DNA from: Schoenoplectus triqueter | Lineage: Eukaryota; Streptophyta; Magnoliopsida; Poales; Cyperaceae | NCBI GenBank assembly: GCA_964058805.1 | Contig: CAXKVV010000142.1 | Coordinates: forward strand, 248,001 to 312,000 | DNA length: 64,000 nucleotides | Reading direction: 5' to 3' | In this document: positions 48,041 to 60,059 of the stretch, one piece after another | Position numbering within the stretch: position 1 is the stretch's first letter | Layout of the letters: each line of letters begins with the position of its first letter | Translations under genes and position numbers: made by a program | The notes under the pieces: generated by a model | Told to the model about the DNA's origin: nothing | What the model saw: the letters and a program-made list of their open reading frames with translations, nothing else | Databases searched by the model: none

Positions 48041-48562
48041 TATGAAAAAAATATTTTAATCACGTCATGCAACCAACACGTCATATTTTTTCAAGTCATG
48101 TTTTTATGTATCAATCTTTATATCAATCATTATTATAAGTATTATTATCATTATTATTATTATTAAAAATTTTATTTTTTGTATTGATTCTTATACTTTC
48201 AGATTAAAATTCATTTCTAGTTATCCCAATTTATTTGAAATTAAATACTTTATTATTATAATATCGTTCTTTTATATGAAACGACAAAACAATTACAAAT
48301 GTGGAAAACATTATAAAGACATTCTTGAAATTAAAACCTTCATTGAGGAGAGCATTTGCGAACATTCCATAGTCATTGCTAATTTTAAGTTTATAGCTGA
48401 CTTGACTTGTACCATCTTACTTGTTTTATATTTAATTTATTTTGAAAACCTTTGCTGAACTCCGTTGAAGCGACAGCTAATACGCTAGCTATCCTAGTTA
48501 AGCTTAATATTGCTCTTAATGAAGGGTTGTTACATGTGACGTAAAATATTTCAAAATAAGAA

Positions 48563-48791
48563 GTTCTGCGGAAAACTTTCATCCTCAATTTGATTATTTA
48601 TTACTTAGATTTTTATTTTATTATTATTTTTAATATGTAAAAGAATATTATTTTGATATTTTTAACATGTAATAATATATATTAAATTATTATTTTTTAT
48701 TTAGTATCCGATTAATTAATGGGTTTGAACCCAATAAACTATTATAATCCGATAATTATTCCCTCCGATCAAAATTCTACATCCGCCCCTG
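48563..48791 (-). mobile_element. Truncated hAT element, CAGGGGCGGATG family
   Basis: Minus-strand reading starts CAGGGGCGGATGTAGAATTT at 48791 and follows the element at 33792-34210 (AGTTTATTGGGTTCAAACCC, GGATACTAAATAAAAAATAA). The other terminus is lost near 48563. Confidence 0.7.
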
Positions 48792-48970
48792 ACTAATATG
48801 CTAGCTATCTTAGTTAAGATTAATATTGCACTTAATTAATTAAGGGTTTTTACTTATGACGCAAAATGTATAAAAATTCATATATTCGGTTCTTTGCAGC
48901 AAGTACTATTAATTCGTGATCGTTATACATATTCTCAAACCTACTCAACCACCCAAAAAAAAAAAAATTA
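48792..48970. repeat. Segmental duplication, partial copy 3
   Basis: ACTAATATGCTAGCTATCTT then AGTTAAGATTAATATTGCAC and ATGACGCAAAATGTATAAAA match the last part of copy 1 (40665-40750). It follows directly on the truncated hAT element. Confidence 0.7.
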
Positions 48971-50740
48971 ATTTCAACTAAACATGTTACAAAATATCAC
49001 ATAAAGTCGTACCAAAATTATAAACACCTCTAATATATACTATAGGCATGCAGCTCAAGAATGAATTCATTTTCGCTGTCATATACTTATACAGTTTACT
49101 ATGGCAGCCAGCTGTCATTCGCTGTCATATACTCATAGTTTCAAATTCTACTTTTCTGAATATTCAGAAGAATTTTTATTTCCTTTCATTTCGGTGCCAG
49201 TTGTGTATTTCTTAGGAATAAAACATGTTGCCCATATGTGCGCAGGAATTTCAGCAAACCTTTGAGATAGATCTATCATTAGTTGACAATTTGTCCGTGT
49301 ATTAATGAGACTAATTAATTAATTAATTTTCTCCCAACAATACTTTTACACTGATTTTTACATTTTTAATAAAATACATTCATTTGTTACTTCTATTTTT
49401 TTCATTATTTGAAAATAATATTTTTAGTAATGCAAAATAAAAGGATTTAGTAATTCTAACTCTTTTTACAATGATACAACTGAAATTTATATTGAAGCTG
49501 TTATTGGATGGAAAAAATGACAAAAAACAATGGAAGAAGCGATAATTAAATGAAATTAGAGCAAATAAGATATACTTGCAATTTAATTTATATGATCATG
49601 AAAAAAATATTAATAAGGAGCCTGATTATTTTATCAGAAAAATCAGAATAAAAATATTGTTTGAAGAAAATTAATCGCTCTAATTAGCCTCATTATTACA
49701 GAGAACAATTATCAAATAATGGTTGGAATTCCTGCTTTGTATTTTATTCCTTAATAGGTTACATGTATTTTATTCCTGAAACCAAAACCTGTTTTTTTTT
49801 TCTAGTTCGAGTCTTGTGAAAGAAACAAGCGCAATTTTCTGCGTCAATATTAGCAAATAAATTAGGCCATTATCATGTCAGCACCACGGAAAAAAAATAA
49901 TACCATGTCATATCATGGCAAAAAAAAAATCATCCATTATGAACCCTCTTTGTCAACTCCAACTAATGTAATGAGCAACATATAGATGACCATGTCAGAA
50001 CAGAGACGCTTTACCAGTAAAATTATCCTTGTACTTAATTTGAATATGAAACTTTCAAATACTAGATGACCCACAGGATGACTGAATTTCCAATAATACA
50101 TGAAATTAGTCGTTAAGCAATAATATTTGATATGATTCAATAAAAGTTACATACAATCTCCTAGAAGATATATGCATCACCTATATATATACCAATTATT
50201 TTGGTACATATATATCTTTCATAGTTATTAATGTCATAATAATAATAAAAAAAGATACTTACGAATCCAAGTGTGCAACAAATTTTCAAAATTAGTGATC
50301 TTTTTGCATGCAAATATCCAGAGTCTTTTTTTTTTAAATGGTACATGGTACCGGTTTCCATCAAAACAAGAGTTTGGATATCACCCATTTTTGGAGATTA
50401 TATCTACTATTATCATCTGTCTTTACATAGAATTGTTTTTGTAAAGTTTCAATACTACAGCACAGTATCATAGATTAAACCATATCGAACAATACAAAAG
50501 AACCAAAAGTCCACGGTTGTTGAAACTCTTCAAATTTGCTTGTTTACTCGCATCAAATCTCACAAATCCAAAAATTGGATCACAGCACTGTTTGAGATGT
50601 GGAAGCTTAGTTTGTTAAATCGGGTGCAGCAGGTCAAAAAACCAAAAGATATATGAAATGGAGATCAGCTGTTTCAACGGACTGGAGAGGAGCCAAGATG
50701 TTGCTCGTTGTACTGAGATTCTCTCAGTTTGGATTTATTC
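48971..50740. other. Intergenic
   Basis: AT-rich; no gene seen. CGCTGTCATATACT occurs twice about 50 bp apart near 49075-49135. Confidence 0.4.
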
Positions 50741-52130
50741 AACGTCCTGGCAGGCTATAAATATTGCCCCTTTCTGAACAATATGAGCACTCCTCTGCCA
50801 TTGAGAAATGGAGATTTTTAACTAATCTACCAATTCATTTACTGCATTCTTCAAAAGAAAAGTTTTCACAAAAAAAAACGAAAAAAAGAAAGAAAAGCAA
50901 ACGATGAACCGTGCAATTTGGTGTATAGTTTGAGAGCAATCTCAAGGAGGACAGATTGGATAACTACGACGATATGAATTGATCAGGTGCACTTTTTAAT
51001 TAATTATATTTCTGCTGCTTAATTCTATTTAAAATTCTGATTGTTGAGTAATTATAAGAAAATTCCACAAATATATGTGTACGGCATATTGCTGAATTTA
51101 AGCACTAATTAATTAGTTGTGATATCCATTGTTCCAATTTATGCACAATAGATTGGAGGAAGTGTTCTGATATGCATTATACTATCATGTATATAAGTCT
51201 CAGTACGACGTATGTTCCAGTCTGTAAAAAATGATCCGTATGTCAATTTAATTATATATAAATGTGTGTCGATGCTTATATTCCAAGAGAGATCCGTTAT
51301 AATGGGTTATTTTGACGATTTTCACAATAAACTTTTAAATAAATACTAAAAAATAAAAATATTTATAAATATGTATTTTTATTATTGATTGATAATATTT
51401 TAAATTTTATATAATTTTATTATCATTTGAGAGTTCATTAAAGACCATCAAAATTTTATACAATTTATACTATTCCAATTTACCGGTTTTTGATGTACTA
51501 TCAAATGATAATGAAATTGTATAATATTTAAAACATTATCAATCTATATGTAGAAGAACACATCTATATATATTTTTCTCTATTTTTAAGATTTTTAATA
51601 CTTATTTAAAAGTACGTTGTCAAGATTGTCAAAATAACCCATTGTCAAGTATCCCTCCCCATATATATTTCAATCTCTTTGCTTGTTCTTTTCTTCCACT
51701 CAATTTGTAATAAGTCTTTTTTTTAATTTGATTTATGAAAATTATATAATAGGCTATTTTTATGCAACTTCAAAAAAAATATAAATGCATGTCTTCAATG
51801 TATTATGCAAATTTATTTATTTTTTACAGAAAGTGGATTTCTCCACCTGTTTTATTAGAAACATAGAATGTATTTTGGTACCACATCCCAGTGTCTTCAA
51901 TGTATTATGCATTGATGCATAATTATGATCAGATCTGACAATAATAACATTCAAACTGCTGTGGTCCATTCCAGAGCACTTAATTCATGTTAATTAAATT
52001 GTTTTGCAGGTATATATGTAACAAGTTGCTCGGAATATTGCGAAAGCATCAACTATCGCAAGGCAGCACAAACTGACTCAAGTTGCATCGGATGCTCTGA
52101 TTTCAGTGAATATGTGAGCTAGAACTTCTG
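50741..52130 (+). promoter_or_regulatory. Possible promoter and two-exon transcript, unrecognised
   Basis: GGCTATAAATATTGCC at 50751-50766 is a good TATA box in a GC-richer patch (50640-50830). A donor-like ATCAG|GTGCAC lies near 50986 and a strong acceptor TTGTTTTGCAG near 52010. The stretch after it can encode a short Cys-bearing peptide tail (CSEYC and SSCIGC, stop TAG near 52119), but upstream ATGs give only tiny frames. It could be a non-coding RNA or chance. The putative intron holds the MITE at 51287-51657. Confidence 0.25.
51287..51657. mobile_element. MITE of the TTGACAATGG family (second copy)
   Basis: Left GAGAGATCCGTTATAATGGG, right CCCATTGTCAAGTATCCCTC, inverted; the shared segments TTATTTTGACRA and AATGATAATGAAATTGTAT tie it to 41176-41559. 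Target duplication no longer readable. Confidence 0.75.
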
Positions 52131-53917
52131 CTTTTATAAAATTAAATGACTTATTATGAGATTTGGTCAACTATAATAAAGATGTAGCTAATGTTTCCTA
52201 GTTGAACAGAAGGGAGTCACAAAATATGTCATGCAGATGGTAATTTGAATTTTTTTATCATTGAGATAATTAAGTAAGGTAACCCCTTAATTATCTATAA
52301 TTTTTGTGGTTAGGGGGAGCTGATAAACAAATATACAATTTGATACAGGAGTTAATTCGCGTAGATAGAGAACATGACTTCTTTTAATCAGCTCAACATT
52401 TTCTTGTGCGACATAATCTCTTCCATATCTATTTCGCATGTAATGATGCAACCTTTTACAGTATGCATAAGAAGAAATTAAGTTAACAAACATAAAGAAG
52501 ACATATACATAATAAATTAGTCAATATATACACACCATATATAATCACATATTGAATAACAAAAACAATACATCAATAAATTGATTATTATCAGCAAATA
52601 AACTAACCTCGTATTGGACCGGTTGGTAATGAGTTGCCAATGACTGCTAAACTTGGTTTTTTATCGATCTATCATTTTTTTTTTAAATTAAAAAGAACCC
52701 CCATTAGGCCATTACCCTGACATATACTATTTCTCATATGCCTTTCTCAGGATTTGAGAGGCGAGACGTAGCTATTATCATATGTACTAGGCTTGCAGTT
52801 CATTTAACATACTTTTTTGAAATAAATAAAATTTAAAATGGCATAAAAGTATATATTAAATGAAATGATATTTCTTATAATTCAAATAAATTGTCAGGAT
52901 AACTACTTTTTGAATAACTTGTAGTGCATCAAATATCAAAAAATTCAGAAAGTAAATGATAGATATTACTAAATTTACACACTGAAGCTAATAAATAACA
53001 TGTTAATAAAGACAATAAATTACATAATAAAGATAATAAAATACGTAATAAAGATAATAAGTTACATATATACTCAAGATAATAAAGATGCATAATAAAG
53101 TATTTAATATACAAGTAACACTGATGAAGTAGTTATTGTGAATGATAAAACAAATCATATACTTATAAAATTAGTGTAACATGTATAATAAGCCAATTAA
53201 CATATTTTGAATTATAAGTCATCTGACATAAATGATAAGTATCTAATATGCATAATAAAATAACAAGTTAAATGATAAATCAGGTAAGTTGAACAATAAT
53301 GACAACAATTGTCATAATAATGCTTTTCACATGAATAATAAAATAAAGCAATTAGTTTGTATAATAAAACTAAATGGTTGTATAACGAATTAATTAATTT
53401 GAAAATTAAAACAGATTGAAACAAAGCAATAAAGAGAAGAGGAAGAGATGAGATAAACGAAAGAGAAAGGAAAAAAAAAAGGCAGAGTGAAAAACTAATT
53501 TGGTCCTTGATTTTTTATGGGAAAAACTGAAGTTATTTCGTAAATTTACATATGGATCAAATAATTTTATTAGACAAGTATTAAAAAAATATTTGGTAGC
53601 ATAAGAGAAAAATTAGGGACCAAAGTATTTTTAACAAAAAAAAATTAAAGACTAATTTGATGTAGTTTAAAGTTTACGAACCAACTTGATTTGTGAAGAA
53701 GTTGAAGAATCAATCTGTACATTATAATTGTTCTTTGATTTTTTTTGTTTTTGTTTTCAATTTATAAGCTAGGGATTGGATCTTACTGCTATTAGATAAT
53801 GCAATCGATCGAGTGAACTGACAAAGATCATTGCATTGTTCAGTCACGTGGCATCTGGAGTTGTTTGTCAAAATACATTAAAAAGGAACCGAGTAATTAA
53901 TCCAAAGAGAAGGCCAG
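51658..53917. other. Intergenic upstream of the LRR gene
   Basis: AT-rich. 52985-53110 is low-complexity (AATAAAGATAATAA units). I see no P-loop, kinase-2, GLPL or other NB-ARC motif in forward frames, so the missing part of the NLR is not simply upstream. Confidence 0.5.
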
Positions 53918-55342
53918 ATGGCGCAACCGAGTAATACAAATAGATTACTGTCGCATCTTCATCGTTTCCCAGCAGGCTACATTTTCAATAGTAACCGGAT
54001 AGCTAGACTTGCTGTTGCATATAAGGCAGCAGGAGACCTCTATAACGGTTCGATAGAGGTGGTTGACAGCAGCGGGAGAATGAATGAGGCTTCATACCAT
54101 TTCCGGATTGCTAGAAGGATGCCTGCACAGATTGAGACTTGGCCTGAAAATACGTCCTCTCTGTCTCAAGATGTCGTTACGGAGATTGTGGGAGATATTC
54201 CCCAAAATGGAAATTCTATTCACTCTCTTGTTTTTCTTGGCTGCAGTCAATCCCTGAGGCTAGAGAATGGGTTCTCCTCTCTGAGGATTCTCTCCCTAAG
54301 AAATGTAAGTCTAAGAAATGAAAAGCACCTAAGTGAACTTTCCTCTTTACGATATCTCGACCTAAAACATAATACCAGCGTGAAGGGATGTGATTGGTTA
54401 AAGGGTCTAGACCAACTGGAGGTGTTGGATTTGAGACACACCAGAGTGGAGCAAATTCCTGTTGATTGTCTGCAGAAGCTGGGGAGGTTGCAGCACCTTC
54501 TACTGGGATACATTCCGAGCAGAGAATGTCCTAATACTTTGGCAGGTGTTCAATTGAACGACATTGCAAAGTTGCAGACGAACAATCTTAAAACCTTGCG
54601 TACCATCAGGCAGCCAACGGTGACACAATTCGATATCAAACACATTGCCAATACAGTCATTGATCTCTCCATTTCAGGTTTGACAGTGAATGATGAGCTG
54701 AAGAACTTCTGGAATTCTGTTAACAAGTTTAAGAACCTGACTAGTCTGGGTATGGCTGTAACCGAAGGCACTGCAATTACACTAAGACACTGCCCAGCAG
54801 ATATCAAGAGTAGACTGAAAAGGCTACGGATGGAAGGTAAATTTTCCGGTTGCTCAAGTTCATCTCAGCCACATTCGGTCGGGCTTGATGAGCTTAAGAA
54901 TTTTCAGAATCTCATAGATCTAACACTGATCTCACCAGAGGCATCGCCGGAACAGTTTGGTAGCATCAATCTCCCTACCTTAAAAAAACTGGTCTGTCTG
55001 AGGCTGTATGGCTTCCGTGACCAAAACCTGCAATTCAGAGGACAGGAGTTCAACAGTCTGAAGAAGTTGGTGATATGTAATATGAAAAATGTGGCAAAGG
55101 TTCAAATTGACAGAGCCCTAATTAAGACAGTGGACACTGTGAAACTCTGTAATTTGCCACTGTTCATAGAGCTAGGTCGCCTTGATGATTCGAAGATTCT
55201 CCTGATCAAACGAGAGGAGGGGCGCACAGTGCAGCCCTCACAAATAATTTCGTCACAACAAAATATATTTCTCAGGGATGTAGAGGGATGGTTCACTGTT
55301 CACGAAAACGGCAATCTCAAGATTTACAAATATGACACGTAA
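53918..55342 (+). CDS. NLR-derived leucine-rich-repeat protein lacking coiled-coil and NB-ARC
   Basis: 474 aa in one uninterrupted frame. Residues about 10-62 (LLSHLHRFPAGY, NRIARLAVAYKAAG, GSIEVVD, MNEASYHFRI) read like the winged-helix region that follows NB-ARC in CC-NLR resistance proteins, with an internal deletion and no MHD-type motif. LRRs follow: FSSLRILSLRNVSLR, LSSLRYLDLKHN, LDQLEVLDLRHTRVEQIP, LGRLQHLLLGY at 120-200, and looser repeats to about 420. There is no P-loop, so no nucleotide switch. Full NLRs are about 900 aa. The start is the first ATG of the open frame, just after a purine-rich leader. The open frame argues against a simple pseudogene, but expression is unproven. GTAAGC overlapping the stop could be a donor, so the C-terminus is tentative. 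Confidence 0.75.
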   Translation: MAQPSNTNRLLSHLHRFPAGYIFNSNRIARLAVAYKAAGDLYNGSIEVVDSSGRMNEASYHFRIARRMPAQIETWPENTSSLSQDVVTEIVGDIPQNGNSIHSLVFLGCSQSLRLENGFSSLRILSLRNVSLRNEKHLSELSSLRYLDLKHNTSVKGCDWLKGLDQLEVLDLRHTRVEQIPVDCLQKLGRLQHLLLGYIPSRECPNTLAGVQLNDIAKLQTNNLKTLRTIRQPTVTQFDIKHIANTVIDLSISGLTVNDELKNFWNSVNKFKNLTSLGMAVTEGTAITLRHCPADIKSRLKRLRMEGKFSGCSSSSQPHSVGLDELKNFQNLIDLTLISPEASPEQFGSINLPTLKKLVCLRLYGFRDQNLQFRGQEFNSLKKLVICNMKNVAKVQIDRALIKTVDTVKLCNLPLFIELGRLDDSKILLIKREEGRTVQPSQIISSQQNIFLRDVEGWFTVHENGNLKIYKYDT

Positions 55343-56781
55343 GCATCTATATTTCCTTCTCGTTAAATACTTTTGTCACTAGAAGTACTATTTTGAACAC
55401 AGTAATACAGATTTTTGTCAAATATGAGCTTAATATGCGCCCTATTACCAAATCGTGTCTCAATTTTCTTCTCTTTTAGAGCATATAAGCTACAATATTT
55501 TTCTTCACAGAATGTTTTCTATTTTTTGTTATATAACTTAATCTTCTTCTCATTTCAGTAGATTAAAAAATTTATGTCCTCATTTGTAAACTGCCATGTG
55601 TTCTGTTGCGTTGTTGTGAGAGAAAAAGTTGCGTCCCTTGGAATTTTTTTCTTACTCTCCGGGCCTAGAATTATATAGTAATTTATTAGTGCTTGTTGCA
55701 CTTCTGAATAACTCAGAATATCTGATATATTAGGTATGCAAAGAGAGGAAGTTAGATGCAATTTATTTACTATGCAAACAGAGGCTCGGAATAATGACAA
55801 AAATAAAATAAAAGAAAAAGATTAGCGCGGAAAGCATCAACAAGAACATGGAAAAAGATATATTCAAATATTATTTTTCATGATATTAGATTTTATATTA
55901 TTTGATGGCTATTTGTACTAACTTTATTATTCTTGCACTAACTGAACCTGTTATTCTCAACTTCCTCTTTTTCTAGGGAAAAACAATGCTACAATTTTTT
56001 AAATGAAACAACAAGACGATAAGGTATGTGTTCTTATTCTTAGTCATACATTTTTCTTTGGTAATTTTATGCACTCCTTTTTTTTTGGTTATTAATTTTG
56101 TGCACTCTTACATTCTACTTTGACGTGCATGGTTCTATCTGTTTTCACTTTTCAGAATTGATTGTGTTTACATTGCTCCTTTTACAAGCACAAGTAGGCT
56201 TTCCTTTCTGTGCATGTTCTCTGCTATTCGCGTTGTGTTTCATTGCTTGTGGTGTCATAATAATCCTTCGTGTACTTGTAAAATTATTTCTGCATCACTT
56301 CTAAATTGTATCAAGTTGTTTTTGAATGATATGGAAGCCTCTGTGTTGTACGTGTGGCTACTCAAGTAATGTATCATGTAATAAATTGTTTCATGTACAA
56401 GCCACTGTGTTGTACGTGGAAATTATGTCTGCATCACTTCTAAATTGTATCATGTAATAAATGTTGTTTTTGAATTATGAATTATATCAAGTTGATTTTC
56501 TAAAGGTTCGTCATAATTAGCATGGAGAGTATTGAAAATGAGACGAAAAGAAGAAAAATGGGTGGCTGAAGAGTTTGTTTTAGAAAAGGGGAAAAAGAGA
56601 AGTGAATTGATGTACTTTATTATATAGTTTAGGAAAATTTAAGCCATTACTATTACTGACACGATATCGCAGTCACAGCACATCTGATTAACTTATTTAA
56701 TAACAAGGAAGGAATCCAAAATTACAGAAAATAACATTAGTCAAGTCACAGTTGCATGCAAGTTCATAAGAAAAATGACAA
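55343..56781. other. Intergenic between LRR gene and transporter remnant
   Basis: No gene seen. Repeated TCTGCATCACTTCTAAATTG (56290-56310 and 56432-56450) indicates a small local duplication of about 140 bp. Confidence 0.45.
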
Positions 56782-58773
56782 TTATTGAGAAAACAACCAC
56801 TGAAATGATCTTAGAAACATTTTTTTTCCAAAAGGGATAACATGATCGAGGAGCAGGGGTATGAGTAAGGGCACCACCAGGTTTGAGAACAGGTTGGACT
56901 GCCATAAATCTGCAGATAAATAGCACCAGTTCCAAAAGTCAGAAAGGAAGTGAGAATGAACGACTTCTTTTATGCTGGTCAGAATGCCCACTCTTGTGAT
57001 AATGATAAGCACCCCTGCTGACTGCATCACATTAAACAAGTACGACTTAATCAGCGCAAAGCCACTCAACCCGGCATCCTGCATTACAAACGAATTTGTT
57101 AAAATTACTGCATTGTTTGCCAGAAATTACTTGCAAGGAATTGCCAAGATTACGGAAACATGTTGTCATCCCATGTATATATGACCAGCTCAACATGGTT
57201 TTCTATATGAACTTTTTCCTCAGAAACTTGAAAAAACCTCAATTTTGTGGGGAATTTCTGTCAAGCGTGTTGTGTGAGATATATATTCAGAATCTCATTC
57301 CGGAAGCACAACTGGGCATGAGTGACTTTCCTACAAAATTTCCTGCATTTACATTTTACTTGGATGAACAAATATCAGTCAGAGCCAGACAGGCATTTTA
57401 CCGTACAACTGGATAATTTAGACATTCAATTGCATGGCTATTACAGATCTTCAACTCAGTGTTGGAGTCTTGAGTGTACAGAAGCAAGTTAATGTTATGT
57501 GGGGAAGGAATGCAAGAGAAAAATTATCCACAAATCTACTTACCTTTTTTCAAATGATGGCTCGAGAGTGTCAAGTAAGGTGCAAAACGTTTTGAAGTTA
57601 AATGACCTCCAGAGAATGAGAACATTTTGTTGTCTATTGGTGTTAAAAAGAACTTGATAACAGTCAACCTGGTGGCTAGAGGATGACAATAGTGGACCTT
57701 TGATAACAGTCAACCTGGTGGCTAGAGGAAACAGTTCTGAAAGGGGGAGTCACTAGTTCAAGGATGCTCATTTGGTAAATCATTTCTTGCATGCATGGTC
57801 AGGTTACTAGAAGCTGCAAGATGCACTGTTCGATAACAGATTTGCAATTAAGAAAAGAAAAGACAAGTTCTCCTTATTATGTCTTTCATTCTCTGGAAGG
57901 GAGGTGTAAAAGGATATTTAGAGCTGAATGCAAATCAATGTTAGCACTGAAAGAGGGGGCTAATGGAGAATGGCGGAAAATTAACTGACTTGTTCTGTTT
58001 TTATAATTGTCTTACAAATCTCAAAGCTCTTGAGTTTAGTTTTTGTTCCTCCTCATATACTATACTATTCAGTAAAACAATAAAAGACCAGGCCCAACCT
58101 CTAATTTTTCATTAGAAAAAGTTTAAAAACAAGTACTGCATTCCCAACAGTGTTAGGCATGGTAGCAGGCTGGAATTAAGCAGTGTGGTCGATTTGAAAC
58201 AGCTACAAAAATGTAAGATGGGCAAAAAACCATAACTATGAAAAAAAAAATGTAGTTAATACTTCAGAACCAAATGCATTTACCTCTCTGTGCTGACGGT
58301 ATATAAAGTAGAGCATGTGTGCTACAGCCGGAATTAGGTATATTGCAATGCTAATGAGCGAGCCCACAAAAGAGGTGGTCTCCATTGAACCAGATAAAGG
58401 AACAGCAGCTGCTATGATAAACACTAAACCAACAATGGCCAACCTATGACAGAAACGGCAGTTGCCCTGTCCATCAGTTAGCAGGCGTATGCCCCTATGT
58501 AGGTACAAAAAGAGTGGATACAATGAGTGACAAATGGCGACTAGCTGAAGGAACAGCAAAGATATTGACGCCATATAACGCAACGGAGGAGGCAGCACTG
58601 CAAGTGCTCTGGCTTGTGCAGCAAGTGGAATTTCAGACGATGCATAGCCAAATGCCCAGTTAAAGACCAGGGCTCCAGCCAAACTCAATACCACTGCAAA
58701 TGCCATGGATCCCCAGAACAGATATTCGAACTTATGATGATTATTCCATCCCCTAATGGTGACCAAGGTCTCT
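56782..58773 (-). pseudogene. AUX1/LAX-like amino acid/auxin permease, C-terminal exons only
   Basis: Minus-strand exon 58773-58284 (acceptor AAATGCAG, donor GAG|GTAAAT) encodes 163 codons resembling the second half of AAAP-superfamily auxin influx carriers: VTIRGWNNHHKFEYLF, FNWAFGY (YWAFG in LAX proteins), a CHSLYPLFLY membrane segment, and RLAIVGLVFIIAAAVPLSGS, then GSLISIAIYLIPAVAHML, close to LLVSFTVYIIPALAHML of LAX. A second exon, phase 0, runs from 57078 to a stop at 56782 and adds one hydrophobic segment, but its tail is unlike the known C-terminus. No N-terminal exons lie within the next 5 kb, which is repeats. It is probably a truncated gene. It could be intact only if the upstream exons are very distant. 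Confidence 0.6.
57654..57730. repeat. Two 30-bp direct repeats in the permease intron
   Basis: TTGATAACAGTCAACCTGGT followed by GGCTAGAGGA occurs twice, offset 46 bp. Confidence 0.9.
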
Positions 58774-58799
58774 CTGCATTTAATTATATTCTGGGTTAA

Positions 58800-58975
58800 C
58801 TACAGATGTGCATATTATTTGAAGAGGACAAAAAAAACCTCAAATTGTTATTTAAAGAGGACAAAAAAAAACTTTGAAATTGTTGTTCCAAAATGTCTCC
58901 AACGAGGATCCGATTGCTTTTTGAGCCAAAAGAGCTAGTGTCTCTCTCTTCTTTCTTCTTTCTTCTTTCAAGGAA
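58800..58975. repeat. Two diverged direct repeats beside the permease exon
   Basis: GAAGAGGACAAAAAAAACCT and AAAGAGGACAAAAAAAAACT lie about 36 bp apart, each followed by AAATTGTT; CTTTCTTCTTTCTTC low-complexity sequence follows. This is where the upstream exon of the permease would be expected, and none is visible. Confidence 0.6.
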
Positions 58976-59238
58976 ATGGAAGATTAAATTTGCAAGAGAT
59001 GGCTTATTAGATGTACTTAGACATATTCAATGCATTTAGAATTAGTTAGATAGATTCAGTATACTTAGGAAGAAATTCAATGTATTAGGAGATTAGATTA
59101 GCATATAAATAGAGGTGTGTCCTTATAGTTAATTATATTGAACATAATAAAAATCATTCTGTTCTTGTTATTGTTCTCTCACCTCTAAACATTTGTTACT
59201 AATAATTAAGTGAACTTAATTTTAAGTGTAATCTAACA
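58976..59238 (+). mobile_element. Possible solo LTR fragment
   Basis: CATATAAATAGAGGTGTGTCC (59101) looks like an LTR TATA region, and the stretch ends in TGTAATCTAACA (59238), an LTR-like terminus. No target duplication or partner is seen. Confidence 0.35.
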
Positions 59239-60059
59239 AGGCCCATATCTTTACTTCAAAAGTTGGCCCATATCTATATTTCAAAAGTTGGCCCAAAATA
59301 TATTGAGCTTCAACTGCTGAATAGCTACTTAGGATTTACCAGTCAAACAAATTCCCACAATCCAAGCTGTAAAAAATTGGGGAGAGAGACACAATCCAAT
59401 AGATGATGGATAGGGTGTTATACTTATAATAGGTGTGTGCGATTCCATGAAAGTTGGCAACTAACATCTCTACAAGCTCTCACTCACAAGGTGCGTGCGA
59501 TTTTTTAGTTTGCTTAACACTACTATAAATAGTATGTTACTATAGATAGCATGTTAAAAGTTAATTACAATTATAGTAGCATACTATTTATAATGGCATA
59601 CTATTTATAGTCACATACTATAAAGAGTATGTTTTAAAAGTTAATTACACCTCTACTTCTTGCTCAGTCCAGGTCTTTCATCATTTTGAACATTCTTAGT
59701 GATTGAACTGTTGATACCAGTTGGATAAATTTATGGCTTGCTTAATCAGATCTGACCATTCAATTTAGCTTTCGTTGATTTTTCCTTGAACTACTTCTTA
59801 AAACCATTTTATTTTATTTATTTTATTACAGCTCTTATTACTTTTAATATATGTTACTTTTATATGAAAAGTTAACATTTGAAGAATTTCAGGTTTTATT
59901 TTATTAACTTGAATTTTCATTATTCTATAAAGTCAGTACATATACATTATATTTTTACACTTTAGTTCCTATAATTAATCTATTCACACTTTTACCTAAC
60001 TACTCCAATAATAATATAACATTCAACACTCTCTCAAAATGATGCATAGATATTTATCA
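59239..60059. other. Intergenic; short inverted and direct repeats
   Basis: 59510-59650 carries ACTATAAATAGTATGTTACT and its inversions plus two copies of AAAAGTTAATTACA. No gene. Confidence 0.4.

Larger units (their letters stand above)
42215..48555. repeat. Segmental duplication, copy 2 (split by a copia element and a Helitron)
   Basis: Host pieces 42215-42293, 47068-47571 and 48041-48555 are collinear with 39810-40760. The junctions are exact at both insertions, so copy 1 shows the pre-insertion state. A third partial copy follows at 48792-48970. Confidence 0.85.

Noticed and set aside
54247..55296. Minus-strand frames of 64-88 codons
   Set aside because: Shadows of the plus-strand LRR coding sequence.
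57096..57416. 106-codon plus-strand frame
   Set aside because: Lies in the intron of the minus-strand permease remnant and resembles nothing known.
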